DNA of 64,000 nucleotides from CAKSHC01 sp045595395 (GTDB lineage Bacteria > Bacillota > Clostridia > Oscillospirales > UMGS1783), in the NCBI GenBank assembly GCA_045595395.1, contig JAZOAH010000016.1, positions 124,001 through 188,000 of the forward strand, read 5' to 3'. This document shows, in pieces, positions 51,653-59,505 of the stretch. The notes beneath the pieces are model-generated. The model was not told the DNA's origin and did no database searches. It saw only the letters and a list, made by a program, of their open reading frames with translations. The position numbers and the translations under genes were made by a program. Each line of letters starts with the position of its first letter. Position 1 is the first letter of the stretch.

Positions 51653-52609
51653 ATGAATCTGACCGTAGGCGAATGCACCGAGAATCGGCTGAGCGATGCT
51701 CTGATCCTGGCTCGGCGCTGCTTTCAAAAAACAGAAGCACCCCTGCAGTCTCGGCGCGGCCGAGACACCTTTCTGCGCAGCATTTTGGGAGATAAGACCT
51801 GGCATGCGCAGGTCGAGCGGGGTGAGATGCGTCTGTTTGGCGCCTTTGACGGCGAGCACCTGTGCGGCTGCTGTTTGATGAAACAATCGCATATCCTGCA
51901 TCTGTGCATCGAAAGCCGTTACCGCCGCAGCGACGCCGGGCCGTTGCTGCTGGATTATCTGCGCACCATCTGCCCCGACATGACCGCTTCCGTTTTGCTG
52001 ACCGAAGCCGAACTCTTCCGCACCTGCGGCTTTATTGAGGAGAAAACCGAAGAAGAAAACGGACTCAAGCGCATCCTCATGCGCAGCCAACCGACGGCCC
52101 TGACCCATGAGATCTGGGATCTGCGTGACGAGGTCGGCGAGCCGACCGGCCGCTATGCCAGCCGTGACCAATACCGATCCTTACGTTCAGGCGAATATAT
52201 GCTGGCGGTACATATCTTTCTCCACACCCCCGACGGCCGATTTTTGATCCAGAAACGGTCGATGAAAAAGGATGTTCTCCCAGGCATATGGGATATTACC
52301 GGCGGCGCCGCCAAGGTCGGCGAGGACGGCCGACAGGCCGCCATCCGTGAAACGAAGGAAGAGGTGGGGTTGTCCCTCTCCCCTGACCATCTGCACCTGG
52401 CCGCCCGACTTAAGCGTAAGCGCAGTTTTGTGGAACTATGGTTTGCCCGTCTTCCCATTGACCCCCGCACCTGTGTTCTGCAGGAGGGCGAGGTTGACGC
52501 CGTCAAGTTGGTCAGCAAGCGGGAGATGCTGAATCTGATCCAAAAAGCCAAGCATCGTGACGCCATCTACAAGCAGGCGGTCGCCAAAGTCATGAACGAG
52601 ATAAAATAA
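51653..52609 (+). CDS. GNAT acetyltransferase-Nudix hydrolase fusion
   Basis: 318 residues from the ATG at 51653 (CGGAG 6 bases upstream); the longer in-frame reading runs through yabP on the other strand and is rejected. Residues about 1-140 look like a GNAT-type domain (LHLCIESRYRRSDAGPLLLDYL as the acetyl-CoA loop, then FRTCGFIEEKTEE). Residues about 150-318 are a Nudix hydrolase with the box GAAKVGEDGRQAAIRETKEEVGL (all key Glu present) and SRDQYRSLRSGEYMLAVHIFL, as in YfcD/isopentenyl-diphosphate isomerase-type Nudix proteins. The substrate is unknown. Confidence 0.82.
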   Translation: MNLTVGECTENRLSDALILARRCFQKTEAPLQSRRGRDTFLRSILGDKTWHAQVERGEMRLFGAFDGEHLCGCCLMKQSHILHLCIESRYRRSDAGPLLLDYLRTICPDMTASVLLTEAELFRTCGFIEEKTEEENGLKRILMRSQPTALTHEIWDLRDEVGEPTGRYASRDQYRSLRSGEYMLAVHIFLHTPDGRFLIQKRSMKKDVLPGIWDITGGAAKVGEDGRQAAIRETKEEVGLSLSPDHLHLAARLKRKRSFVELWFARLPIDPRTCVLQEGEVDAVKLVSKREMLNLIQKAKHRDAIYKQAVAKVMNEIK

Positions 52610-52632
52610 AGGCATCCTTGCAGATGCCTTTT
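52609..52632 (+). terminator. Intrinsic terminator of the GNAT-Nudix gene
   Basis: 8-bp stem (52609-52616 with 52623-52630), 6-base loop, six T after it. Confidence 0.88.
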
Positions 52633-52672
52633 TTGCTTATATGAGAATCGTGAAAAAAAGTGAATCAATACT

Positions 52673-52700
52673 TGACAACCCCCCCATGATTTGCTATACT
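52673..52700 (+). promoter_or_regulatory. Sigma-A promoter of tRNA-Lys
   Basis: TTGACA (52673-52678), 16-base spacer, TATACT (52695-52700). Confidence 0.88.
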
Positions 52701-52714
52701 ATTTAGGCGCAAAT

Positions 52715-52790
52715 GACTCACTAGCTCAGGTGGTAGAGCATTTGACTTTTAATCAAAGGGTCCGGGGTTCGAGTCCCCGGTGAGTCACCA
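52715..52790 (+). tRNA. tRNA-Lys (anticodon TTT)
   Basis: 76 bases with encoded CCA. Acceptor GACTCAC/GTGAGTC, anticodon loop CTTTTAA (TTT) on TTTGA/TCAAA, T arm CCGGGG TTCGAGT CCCCGG. Confidence 0.97.
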
Positions 52791-52826
52791 AAAATCGGCA
52801 AGTGTGTTTCACGCTTGTCGATTTTT
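52791..52826 (+). terminator. Hairpin after tRNA-Lys
   Basis: Stem AAAATCGGCAAG with CTTGTCGATTTT (one G-T pair) and a T-rich tail. It probably ends the tRNA transcript; pcrA follows closely and may use read-through. Confidence 0.75.
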
Positions 52827-52843
52827 ATTCCCCGGAGGAGATT

Positions 52844-55207
52844 ATGAAAGAAAAGTTTCTCAAGCTAAAACAGCAGATACTGGAACGCGAATACGGATTT
52901 CTCAATCCCGAACAGCGGCGGGCCGTTTTTGCCGCCGACGGCCCTTTGCTGATCCTGGCCGGTGCCGGATCGGGCAAAACGACCGTTATCGTTTCTCGCA
53001 TCGAATATCTCATCCGCTACGGCAACACCTATTCCTATGAGGGCGTCCCGTCCGATCTGACGCAGGACGATCTGATGATCATGGCTCGCTTTGCCGCCGC
53101 CCCCGATCCCGAGTTGCGTGAACGAGTGACCAAACTCATCAGCCATAACAAGATCAAACCCCATCGTATCCTGGCCATCACCTTTACCAATAAAGCGGCC
53201 GCCGAGCTCAAATCACGTTTGGAGCAGAAATTGGGCAGTGCCGGCATGGATATTTGGGCGGCCACCTTCCACAGTGCCTGTGTGCGCATCCTGCGCCAGG
53301 AGATCGAAAAACTCGGTTACAGCCGCTCCTTCACCATCTATGACACGACCGATTCACGGCGTGTCATGAAAGACTGCATCTCCAAATACGGACTGGATGA
53401 AAAATTGTTTGCCCCTAAGAATGTGCTGTCCATCATCAGCAATGCCAAAAACTCGGGGGTCACGCCCGACGAGATGCGCCAGCAATATGAAGCCGTACCC
53501 CGCATGAAGCAGATCGCCAAGCTCTACCAATCCTACTGTGAGGCTCTGAAAAAAGCCAATGCGCTCGACTTTGACGATATCATTCTGCTGACGGCACGCA
53601 TCTTGCAGGATTTTCCCGAGACCCGACAGATGTGGATGAATCGGTTTGATCATGTATTGGTCGACGAGTATCAGGACACCAACCCGCTCCAATACCGCCT
53701 GGTTGCGCTGCTGCGCAAGAAGGACGGAAATCTGTGCGTGGTGGGTGATGACGACCAGAGCATCTACCGCTTCCGTGGCGCTACCATTGAAAATATTTTG
53801 CTCTTTGAAGAGCGTTTTGACAAGGCTACCGTCATTAAACTTGAGCGCAATTATCGCTCGACCCAGACCATTCTTGACGCCGCCAACCATGTGATCGCCA
53901 ACAATGTCGGACGCAAGAGCAAGTCGCTTTGGACCGAAAACGGGCAAGGGCAAAAGATCAAGGTCTGCTGTGCCTATGACGAAGGCAACGAGGCCGACAC
54001 CATTGCCGGCGCCATTCAAAAATTACATATGCAAGAGGGCGTGCCCTACAACGAGTTTGCCGTTCTTTACCGCACCAACGCCCAGAGCCGAGCCATTGAA
54101 GCCTCGATGCGAGCCCATCGCATCCCGGCTCGGGTCATTGGCGGACAGAGCTTCTTTGACCGCAAAGAGGTCAAGGATATCATGTCCTATCTGTGCCTGA
54201 TCGTCAACCCGACCGACGATCTGCGTCTGCGCCGCATCATCAATGAGCCCAAGCGAGCCATCGGCGATACCACCGTTGCCACCCTGGCCGCCGCTGCCGA
54301 GGCCTCCGGCATTTCCATGCTGGAAGCCTGCCGCCGTGCCGACGAGTTCCCTACCCTGTCCCGTGCCAAGGAAAAGCTGAAGGCCTTTGCCATGATGATG
54401 GTCGATCTGATCAACTACAACGAGTGCAATCCGCTCAACACCCTCATCGACGAGGTGCTGGATCGCACCGGCTATGCCGAAGCACTTAAGAGCGATGAAA
54501 GTTATGAGGATCGCATTGAAAACATCAGCGAACTCAACTCGGCCATCGTCCGCTATATGCAGAGCGAGGAATATCCGACCCTCTTCGGATTTTTGGAGCG
54601 CACCTCCTTGCTGAGCGATGCCGATGATTACGAAGAGGCCGACAAGAGTGTGGCCATGATGACCATGCACACCGCCAAGGGATTGGAATTTAATCATGTC
54701 TTTATCCCCGGCATGGAAGAAGGGCTCTTCCCCTCCTCCATGTCCTTAGATGAGGATGGCGGCATTGAAGAGGAGCGGCGTCTGTGCTATGTCGGCATCA
54801 CACGTGCCAAAAAGACGCTGACGATGCTGTATACCCGTATGCGTATGCTTTACGGTACGACCCTGTATCCGCAGATGTCACGGTTTATTGACGAGATCCC
54901 GCAAACGCTGTATACCAAGGGCGGCGCACCCGAGGGTGAGCGTCAGGCCGAGCAGCGAGCCCGCAGTTTCAGTTCGCAGAACACCCCCGCCTTTACCCTG
55001 CGACAGGCAGCCGCCACACGACCGGCCGCCAAGACTGCGACGCCTCAGATTGCCTATACCGTGGGTGAGCAGGTCAAGCATCGTGTCTTTGGTGTCGGTA
55101 CTATTTTGGCCGTGACACCCATGAGCAACGACTGCATGTTGGAGATCGATTTTGAGAAAGGGCGTAAAAAAGTTATGGCCAATTACGCTAATCTGCAAAA
55201 AATATAA
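52844..55207 (+). CDS. pcrA: ATP-dependent DNA helicase, PcrA/UvrD family
   Basis: 787 residues from the ATG at 52844 (CGGAGGAG 6 bases upstream). Superfamily 1 motifs: Q motif LNPEQRRAV, Walker A AGAGSGKT (about 37-44), TFTNKAA, VDEYQDTN, GDDDQSIYRFRGA, NYRSTQTIL, HTAKGLEFNHVF and VGITRAKKTL. The C-terminal tail holds a Tudor-like strand set (VGEQVKHRVFGVGTILAV) as in PcrA. A 50-residue insertion after Walker A region (SYEGVPSDLTQDDLMIMARFAAAPDPE) is not in standard PcrA and is seen in some Clostridia. It acts in repair and removal of RecA or polymerase from DNA. Confidence 0.95.
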   Translation: MKEKFLKLKQQILEREYGFLNPEQRRAVFAADGPLLILAGAGSGKTTVIVSRIEYLIRYGNTYSYEGVPSDLTQDDLMIMARFAAAPDPELRERVTKLISHNKIKPHRILAITFTNKAAAELKSRLEQKLGSAGMDIWAATFHSACVRILRQEIEKLGYSRSFTIYDTTDSRRVMKDCISKYGLDEKLFAPKNVLSIISNAKNSGVTPDEMRQQYEAVPRMKQIAKLYQSYCEALKKANALDFDDIILLTARILQDFPETRQMWMNRFDHVLVDEYQDTNPLQYRLVALLRKKDGNLCVVGDDDQSIYRFRGATIENILLFEERFDKATVIKLERNYRSTQTILDAANHVIANNVGRKSKSLWTENGQGQKIKVCCAYDEGNEADTIAGAIQKLHMQEGVPYNEFAVLYRTNAQSRAIEASMRAHRIPARVIGGQSFFDRKEVKDIMSYLCLIVNPTDDLRLRRIINEPKRAIGDTTVATLAAAAEASGISMLEACRRADEFPTLSRAKEKLKAFAMMMVDLINYNECNPLNTLIDEVLDRTGYAEALKSDESYEDRIENISELNSAIVRYMQSEEYPTLFGFLERTSLLSDADDYEEADKSVAMMTMHTAKGLEFNHVFIPGMEEGLFPSSMSLDEDGGIEEERRLCYVGITRAKKTLTMLYTRMRMLYGTTLYPQMSRFIDEIPQTLYTKGGAPEGERQAEQRARSFSSQNTPAFTLRQAAATRPAAKTATPQIAYTVGEQVKHRVFGVGTILAVTPMSNDCMLEIDFEKGRKKVMANYANLQKI

Positions 55208-55216
55208 AATTACCTA

Positions 55217-55245
55217 TTGCGAAAATGAAAATAATACCTTATAAT
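55217..55245 (+). promoter_or_regulatory. Sigma-A promoter of tRNA-Leu
   Basis: TTGCGA (55217-55222), 17-base spacer, TATAAT (55240-55245). Confidence 0.85.
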
Positions 55246-55260
55246 AGTAGGGTATTATCC

Positions 55261-55347
55261 GCCGGTGTGATGGAATTGGTAGACGTGACGGACTCAAAAT
55301 CCGTTGGTGGTGACATCGTGTGGGTTCGAGTCCCACCACCGGCACCA
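55261..55347 (+). tRNA. tRNA-Leu (anticodon CAA)
   Basis: 87 bases with encoded CCA and a long variable arm (TGGTGGTGACATCGTG region). Acceptor GCCGGTG/CACCGGC, anticodon loop CTCAAAA (CAA) on ACGGA/TCCGT. Confidence 0.96.
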
Positions 55348-55350
55348 GAA

Positions 55351-55380
55351 AAAAGGCACCTGCTATGCAGGTGCTTTTAC
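55351..55380 (+). terminator. Intrinsic terminator of tRNA-Leu
   Basis: 8-bp GC-rich stem (55356-55363 with 55367-55374) extended by A/T pairs, 3-base loop, T-rich tail. Confidence 0.88.
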
Positions 55381-55398
55381 TTTTAAGGAGGCATCGCT

Positions 55399-55836
55399 AT
55401 GATTTACGACAGTTTGAAAAATATTGAAGCCTACAAAGGCCTTGCCGTTTATCCGGCACTTAAGTTCTTTGCCGAGAACGACCTGGCCAATGTCGCACCC
55501 GGCAAGTACACGCTGGAAGGTGAGGATTTTTACAGCGTATCGGAATATGAAACCAAAGCCAAGACCCGCAGTGAGGCGCACAAGGAGTATATTGACATCC
55601 AGATACTGCTTTCGGGCGAGGAGTACATCGGCGTAGCGCCGCTGACCGAGGATATGGTGCCGGTCGACAGCAAAGACGGCGGCGACTGCTGGTTTTATGA
55701 TTGCCCGGTTGACCGCGTCACCATGAAGCCTGGCATGTTTATGGTGCTCTATCCGCAGGACGTGCATCTGCCTGGTGATATGAAAGACACGCCGACCGCC
55801 TGCAAGAAGGTTGTGGCCAAGATCAAGGTAAGATAA
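55399..55836 (+). CDS. YhcH/YjgK/YiaL family sugar-related protein
   Basis: 145 residues. The DUF386 cupin pattern is seen in the start MIYDSLKNIEAYKGL, KTRSEAHKEYIDIQILLSGEEYIGVAP (metal His/Glu), YPQDVHLPGD and CKKVVAKIKV. Members include EbgC and the sialic-acid anomerase NanQ. A sugar mutarotase-like role is likely, but the sugar is unknown. GGAGG lies 7 bases before the ATG. Its stop is followed after one base by asnA, so they are coupled. Confidence 0.9.
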   Translation: MIYDSLKNIEAYKGLAVYPALKFFAENDLANVAPGKYTLEGEDFYSVSEYETKAKTRSEAHKEYIDIQILLSGEEYIGVAPLTEDMVPVDSKDGGDCWFYDCPVDRVTMKPGMFMVLYPQDVHLPGDMKDTPTACKKVVAKIKVR

Positions 55837-55837
55837 G

Positions 55838-56845
55838 ATGAACAAAATCTACATTCCCGAGGGCTACGCCCCGGTATTGGATGTATATGATACCCAGCGT
55901 GCCATTTCCTATATCAAAGAGACCTTTCAGGAGGAGTTTTCGGCGGCGCTCAATCTCAAACGGGTGTCAGCACCCCTGTTTGTTACCGAGGATTCGGGCT
56001 TAAACGATAACCTAAACGGGTATGAGCGTCCGGTGTCCTTTGACATCCCTGCCGTCGGCACCGATGCGCAAGTGGTACATTCGCTGGCCAAGTGGAAGCG
56101 CCTGGCGCTCAAGCGCTATCATTTCGGCATCGGCAACGGTCTGTATACCGACATGAACGCCATTCGGCGTGATGAGGAATTGGACAACATCCACTCCATC
56201 TATGTCGACCAGTGGGATTGGGAAAAGGTCATTACCAAAGAAAACCGCAATCTAGATTATCTCAAGCTCATCGTGCGTGCCATTGTGCGGGCCATTTGCG
56301 ACACCAACGACCGACTGCATGTACGATATCCGCAGTTGCAGGTTGAGTTGGAGCGAGAGGTTTCCTTTGTGACGACACAGGAGTTGGAGGATATGTATCC
56401 CGACCTGACCGGATCGCAGAGGGAAAACGCCTACGCCAAGGAGCACCGCACCGCCTGTGTCATGCAGATCGGCGGCGCCCTGCGTTCGGGCAAGCCGCAT
56501 GACGGCCGTGCCCCCGACTACGATGACTGGTCGCTCAACTGCGACATCTTTTTCTGGAATGATGTGTTGGGTCGTGCCTTAGAGATCTCCTCGATGGGTA
56601 TCCGTGTGGATGCCGATGCACTTGACCGACAGCTGCGCATCGCTGAGTGTGATGAGCGGCGGGAGTTACCCTTCCACAAAATGCTGCTCAACAACGAATT
56701 GCCGCTGACCATCGGCGGCGGTATCGGTCAATCACGACTGAGCATGCTGATGATGGGCTGCGCCCATATCGGTGAAGTCCAGTCGAGCATCTGGGATAAG
56801 GAAACGATGGCCGCCTGCGAGCGGGCCGGTATTCGGTTGTTATAA
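55838..56845 (+). CDS. asnA: Aspartate--ammonia ligase
   Basis: 335 residues, normal for AsnA. It makes asparagine from aspartate, ATP and ammonia. Conserved segments: IKETFQEEFSAALNLKRVSAPLFV, AKWKRLALKRY, DMNAIRRDEELDNIHSIYVDQWDWEK and the C-terminal GGGIGQSRLSMLMMG of the class II synthetase-like fold. The pairing with a YhcH-type gene has no clear reason. It has no glutaminase domain, so it uses free ammonia. Confidence 0.96.
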   Translation: MNKIYIPEGYAPVLDVYDTQRAISYIKETFQEEFSAALNLKRVSAPLFVTEDSGLNDNLNGYERPVSFDIPAVGTDAQVVHSLAKWKRLALKRYHFGIGNGLYTDMNAIRRDEELDNIHSIYVDQWDWEKVITKENRNLDYLKLIVRAIVRAICDTNDRLHVRYPQLQVELEREVSFVTTQELEDMYPDLTGSQRENAYAKEHRTACVMQIGGALRSGKPHDGRAPDYDDWSLNCDIFFWNDVLGRALEISSMGIRVDADALDRQLRIAECDERRELPFHKMLLNNELPLTIGGGIGQSRLSMLMMGCAHIGEVQSSIWDKETMAACERAGIRLL

Positions 56846-56858
56846 TGCAAACAAAAAA

Positions 56859-56884
56859 ACACCGTCCAATGGACGGTGTTTTTT
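56859..56884 (+). terminator. Intrinsic terminator of yhcH-asnA
   Basis: 9-bp stem (56859-56867 with 56871-56879), AAT loop, six T after it. Confidence 0.92.
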
Positions 56885-56890
56885 GTTTGC

Positions 56891-56905
56891 TGGTCCGAGT
56901 GGCGG
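56891..56905. repeat. Duplicate of the 3' end of tRNA-Pro (direct repeat, left copy)
   Basis: TGGTCCGAGTGGCGG is identical to 57180-57194, the last 15 bases (with CCA) of tRNA-Pro read on the plus strand. It resembles an attachment-site core left by an element that used the tRNA 3' end. Between 56906 and 57000 nothing else is seen. Confidence 0.7.
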
Positions 56906-57000
56906 CAACCTGCATAAATACTGGGTTTTTCGTAGCCGAAAATAGTATATATCCTCTAGATTATTGTGTTTGTTTAATTCAAGTAAAAGAAAATATGGCG

Positions 57001-57135
57001 TAATTAACTTTAAGATTAATTACTTGAAAGTTAATTATTCATTATTCATCAGCGAAGCGATTTCATCATTCATTATTCATTACGAAAATCCGTTTTAATG
57101 AATGATGAATATTGAACAATGAAAAATGAATAGTA
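57001..57135. repeat. AT-rich intergenic stretch with inverted and ATTCATT-type repeats
   Basis: Inverted repeat TAATTAACTTT (57001-57011) with AAAGTTAATTA (57027-57037). Repeated TTCATTATTCAT units at 57036-57082 face AATGAATGATGAAT-type units at 57097-57128, with a short AGCGAAGCGA palindrome (57050-57060). No ORF. It is like small non-autonomous repeat elements of clostridial intergenic DNA. Confidence 0.6.
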
Positions 57136-57137
57136 CA

Positions 57138-57172
57138 AAATCAAAAATCCGCCGATTTTCATCAGCGGATTT
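57138..57172 (-). terminator. Intrinsic terminator of tRNA-Pro
   Basis: 8-bp stem AAATCCGC/GCGGATTT (57145-57152 with 57165-57172), 12-base loop, T-rich tail on the minus strand. Confidence 0.8.
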
Positions 57173-57179
57173 CCGATTT

Positions 57180-57256
57180 TGGTCCGAGTGGCGGGACTTG
57201 AACCCACGGCCTCTACCACCCCAAGGTAGCGCGCTACCAAACTGCGCCACACCCGG
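57180..57256 (-). tRNA. tRNA-Pro (anticodon GGG)
   Basis: 77 bases with encoded CCA. Acceptor CCGGGTG/CACTCGG (one G-T pair), anticodon loop TTGGGGT (GGG) on CTACC/GGTAG, T loop TTCAAGT. Its last 15 bases are repeated at 56891-56905. Confidence 0.96.
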
Positions 57257-57272
57257 ATATGCAACGTGTGGA

Positions 57273-57301
57273 ATTATAACACATAATCCCACAAATTGCA
57301 A
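57273..57301 (-). promoter_or_regulatory. Sigma-A promoter of tRNA-Pro
   Basis: TTGCAA (57296-57301), 17-base spacer, TATAAT (57273-57278). Confidence 0.85.
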
Positions 57302-57326
57302 TACTAAAAAACAATTTTTTTTAAAA

Positions 57327-58064
57327 TTATTCGATATCGTCGTTGTCGCAGTTATGGTAGACTTCCTGGACGTCGTCATTATCGTTGAGGGCGTCGAGCA
57401 GTTTCTGCATATTCTTGATGCTATCCTCGCCGGTGAGGGTGATATAAGTGTCGGGGATCATCTCGACCTGGGCCGACAAAATGGTGTACTTGGCGGGGGC
57501 CTGGATACCCTCCAGCACCGTTGAGAAATCGGCGGGATCGGTGTAGACCTCGAAGACCTCGCCTTCGTTGGAGATATCGTCAGCACCGGCTTCCAGCGCC
57601 ACTTCCATCAATTCGTCCTCGTCCACATCCTCAGCTTCAATGACGATCAGACCCTTGGACTTAAACTGCCAGGATACCGAGCCGCTTTGGCCGAGGTTGC
57701 CGCCGAACTTATCAAAATAGTGGCGCAGATCACCGGCGGTACGGTTGCGGTTATCGGTCAGGGTCTTGACGATCACGGCCGTGCCGTTGGGGCCGTAGCC
57801 TTCATAGGTGATGTCCTCATAGTTGCTGGCATCGCCCTCGCCGGCCGCCTTCTTGATGATACGCTCGATATTGTCGTTGGGCACATTGTTGGCCTTGGCC
57901 TTGGCAATAATATCTTTGAGTTTGGTGTTCATAGTAGGATCGGGGCCGCCCTGCTTGACGCAAACGGCGATCTCACGGCCGACCTTGGTAAAGATCTTGC
58001 CTCTTTGGGCATCGGTCTTTTCTTTTTTATGTTTGATGTTGTTCCATTTGGAATGTCCGGACAT
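57327..58064 (-). CDS. YebC/PmpR family regulatory protein
   Basis: 245 residues from the ATG at 58064 (CGGAGG 7 bases upstream); the longer reading overlaps the promoter. The family start GHSKWNNIKHKKEKTDAQRGKIFTK is exact, with DNIERIIKKAAGEGD, YEGYGPNGTAVIV and DLRHYFDKFGGNLGQSGSVSW following. YebC-type proteins are translation factors that relieve ribosome stalling at proline stretches and have been described as DNA-binding regulators. It is a single gene. Confidence 0.95.
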   Translation of the reverse strand: MSGHSKWNNIKHKKEKTDAQRGKIFTKVGREIAVCVKQGGPDPTMNTKLKDIIAKAKANNVPNDNIERIIKKAAGEGDASNYEDITYEGYGPNGTAVIVKTLTDNRNRTAGDLRHYFDKFGGNLGQSGSVSWQFKSKGLIVIEAEDVDEDELMEVALEAGADDISNEGEVFEVYTDPADFSTVLEGIQAPAKYTILSAQVEMIPDTYITLTGEDSIKNMQKLLDALNDNDDVQEVYHNCDNDDIE

Positions 58065-58095
58065 ATTTTTTCCTCCGACTTTTATTAACCTATAT

Positions 58096-58124
58096 ATTAT
58101 ATACTCATCTTTTTCATTTTTCAA
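58096..58124 (-). promoter_or_regulatory. Sigma-A promoter of the YebC gene
   Basis: TTGAAA (58119-58124), 17-base spacer, TATAAT (58096-58101). Confidence 0.88.
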
Positions 58125-58132
58125 GATGCAGT

Positions 58133-59386
58133 TTATTTTTCTTGGTCCAATATCTGCACCATTGCCGTTGTTGCACCGTCCGGGTCGGACTTTAGATGCT
58201 GATAGCGGAAAAACAGGCTGCCGCCGTACTGCTCGCTTTGGGTCACATATTCAAGCTGGCGCACCGTTTGTCGGGCATCCTCCCAACCGGGCTGATCGGT
58301 GCCCTGTTTATAAAAAGCATGACCGACCAGCAGATCCACATCGGTATCGGCCACGCAAGCCTCCCACCAGTCAAAGACGGTATCAAAGGGAGCCGGCTCT
58401 TGTTCAAACGACCAGTAGATCTGGGGGCAGATATAGTCGATCATTTCCTCTTTAACCCAGCGGCGGGTATCGGCATAGAGATCGGAATAGGTTTCCACGC
58501 CGGCCGTGGTGGCACTGCCCAGCGCATCGGACGAGGCATTTTGCCATACAGCAAAGGGGGAAACGCCAAAGTTGATCTCCTTGCCCGTGTCAGATATCGC
58601 CGTATGTACCCGAGATATGATATCGGTGATGTTATCCCGCCGCCAATCCTCCAGCGTCTTGCCCTCGCCATAGGCTTGATAGGAAGTGCCATCGTCAAAG
58701 GTAGCGCCCTCGACCGGGTAGGGATAGAAGTAATCATCAAAATGGATGCCGTCCACCTCATAGTTGTTGACGATCTCCATCACTCCGTCAACCACCAGCT
58801 GCCGCACCTCGGGCTGACCGGCATCCAGATACAGCCGTCCGTCGGCATAGGCCACCACCCACTCGGGATGCTGACGTGCCGGGCTGTTTTCAGGCAAATC
58901 CTCGATATTCTGCTGCGGCGCATCGGCCGTTCCTGTCGTGACCCGCAGCGGATTGATCCAGGCCTGCAGCTCGATATCCTGCGCATGCGCCGCCTCTACG
59001 GCATAGGCCAGCACATCAAAACCGTCGGGCAGGTTACCTGTCGTGCTGATGGCGGTGGAGACGGGAAACAGCTGGGAGGCATACAAAGCGTCGCAGGCCG
59101 GGCGCACCTGGAAGATGACCGTGTTCATTCCCCATTCTTTCGCATCCTGCAAAATCGTGTCGATCTCGGTTTTCAGTTGCTCAGCCGACAGATCGGGGGC
59201 TGACGGAAAATCCAGGCGGTTGGTCGTGGCCACCCAAAGACCGTTGACCCTCTTGTCTTCGACCGCCACGATCGGCACAGAACTGTCCGACGGTGCCGGA
59301 ACGATCGGCGTGAGAGCCGCCCAGATCATCAAGCCGCACACCACCAAGCCCAGCAACATACCGCCTATGGTATTTTTTTTATTCAT
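58133..59386 (-). CDS. GHL10-type glycosidase, membrane-anchored or secreted
   Basis: 417 residues. The N-terminal membrane segment (about 8-27) is followed by a (beta/alpha)8 domain of the GHL10/DUF187 family: VNGLWVATTNRLDFP, MNTVIFQVRPACDALY, ELQAWINPLRV, VDGIHFDDYFYPYP and DYICPQIYWSFEQEPAPFD. The E. coli relative DigH cuts denuded peptidoglycan glycan strands. A cell-wall role is therefore likely (inference). GGAGGGGG lies about 8 bases before the ATG. Confidence 0.9.
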   Translation of the reverse strand: MNKKNTIGGMLLGLVVCGLMIWAALTPIVPAPSDSSVPIVAVEDKRVNGLWVATTNRLDFPSAPDLSAEQLKTEIDTILQDAKEWGMNTVIFQVRPACDALYASQLFPVSTAISTTGNLPDGFDVLAYAVEAAHAQDIELQAWINPLRVTTGTADAPQQNIEDLPENSPARQHPEWVVAYADGRLYLDAGQPEVRQLVVDGVMEIVNNYEVDGIHFDDYFYPYPVEGATFDDGTSYQAYGEGKTLEDWRRDNITDIISRVHTAISDTGKEINFGVSPFAVWQNASSDALGSATTAGVETYSDLYADTRRWVKEEMIDYICPQIYWSFEQEPAPFDTVFDWWEACVADTDVDLLVGHAFYKQGTDQPGWEDARQTVRQLEYVTQSEQYGGSLFFRYQHLKSDPDGATTAMVQILDQEK

Positions 59387-59458
59387 GCCGGTTCCCCCTC
59401 CTTTTTCCCTTCCATTATACGGACAAACTCAAAAAAAATGATAAATTTCCCAAAAAAC

Positions 59459-59487
59459 TTGAAAAGTATACGCTCAAAGTATATAAT
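59459..59487 (+). promoter_or_regulatory. Sigma-A promoter of copA
   Basis: TTGAAA (59459-59464), 17-base spacer, TATAAT (59482-59487). No CopY- or CsoR-like operator is evident. Confidence 0.82.
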
Positions 59488-59505
59488 ATTGTCAGAGGTG
59501 ATAGC

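Noticed and set aside
57001..57140. Possible CRISPR-like array in the ATTCATT repeats
   Set aside because: Units are short, irregular and in both orientations, with no spacers of constant length and no cas genes.
59440..59505. CsoR or CopY operator before copA
   Set aside because: No TACAnnTGTA-type or GC-rich palindrome is present near the promoter.
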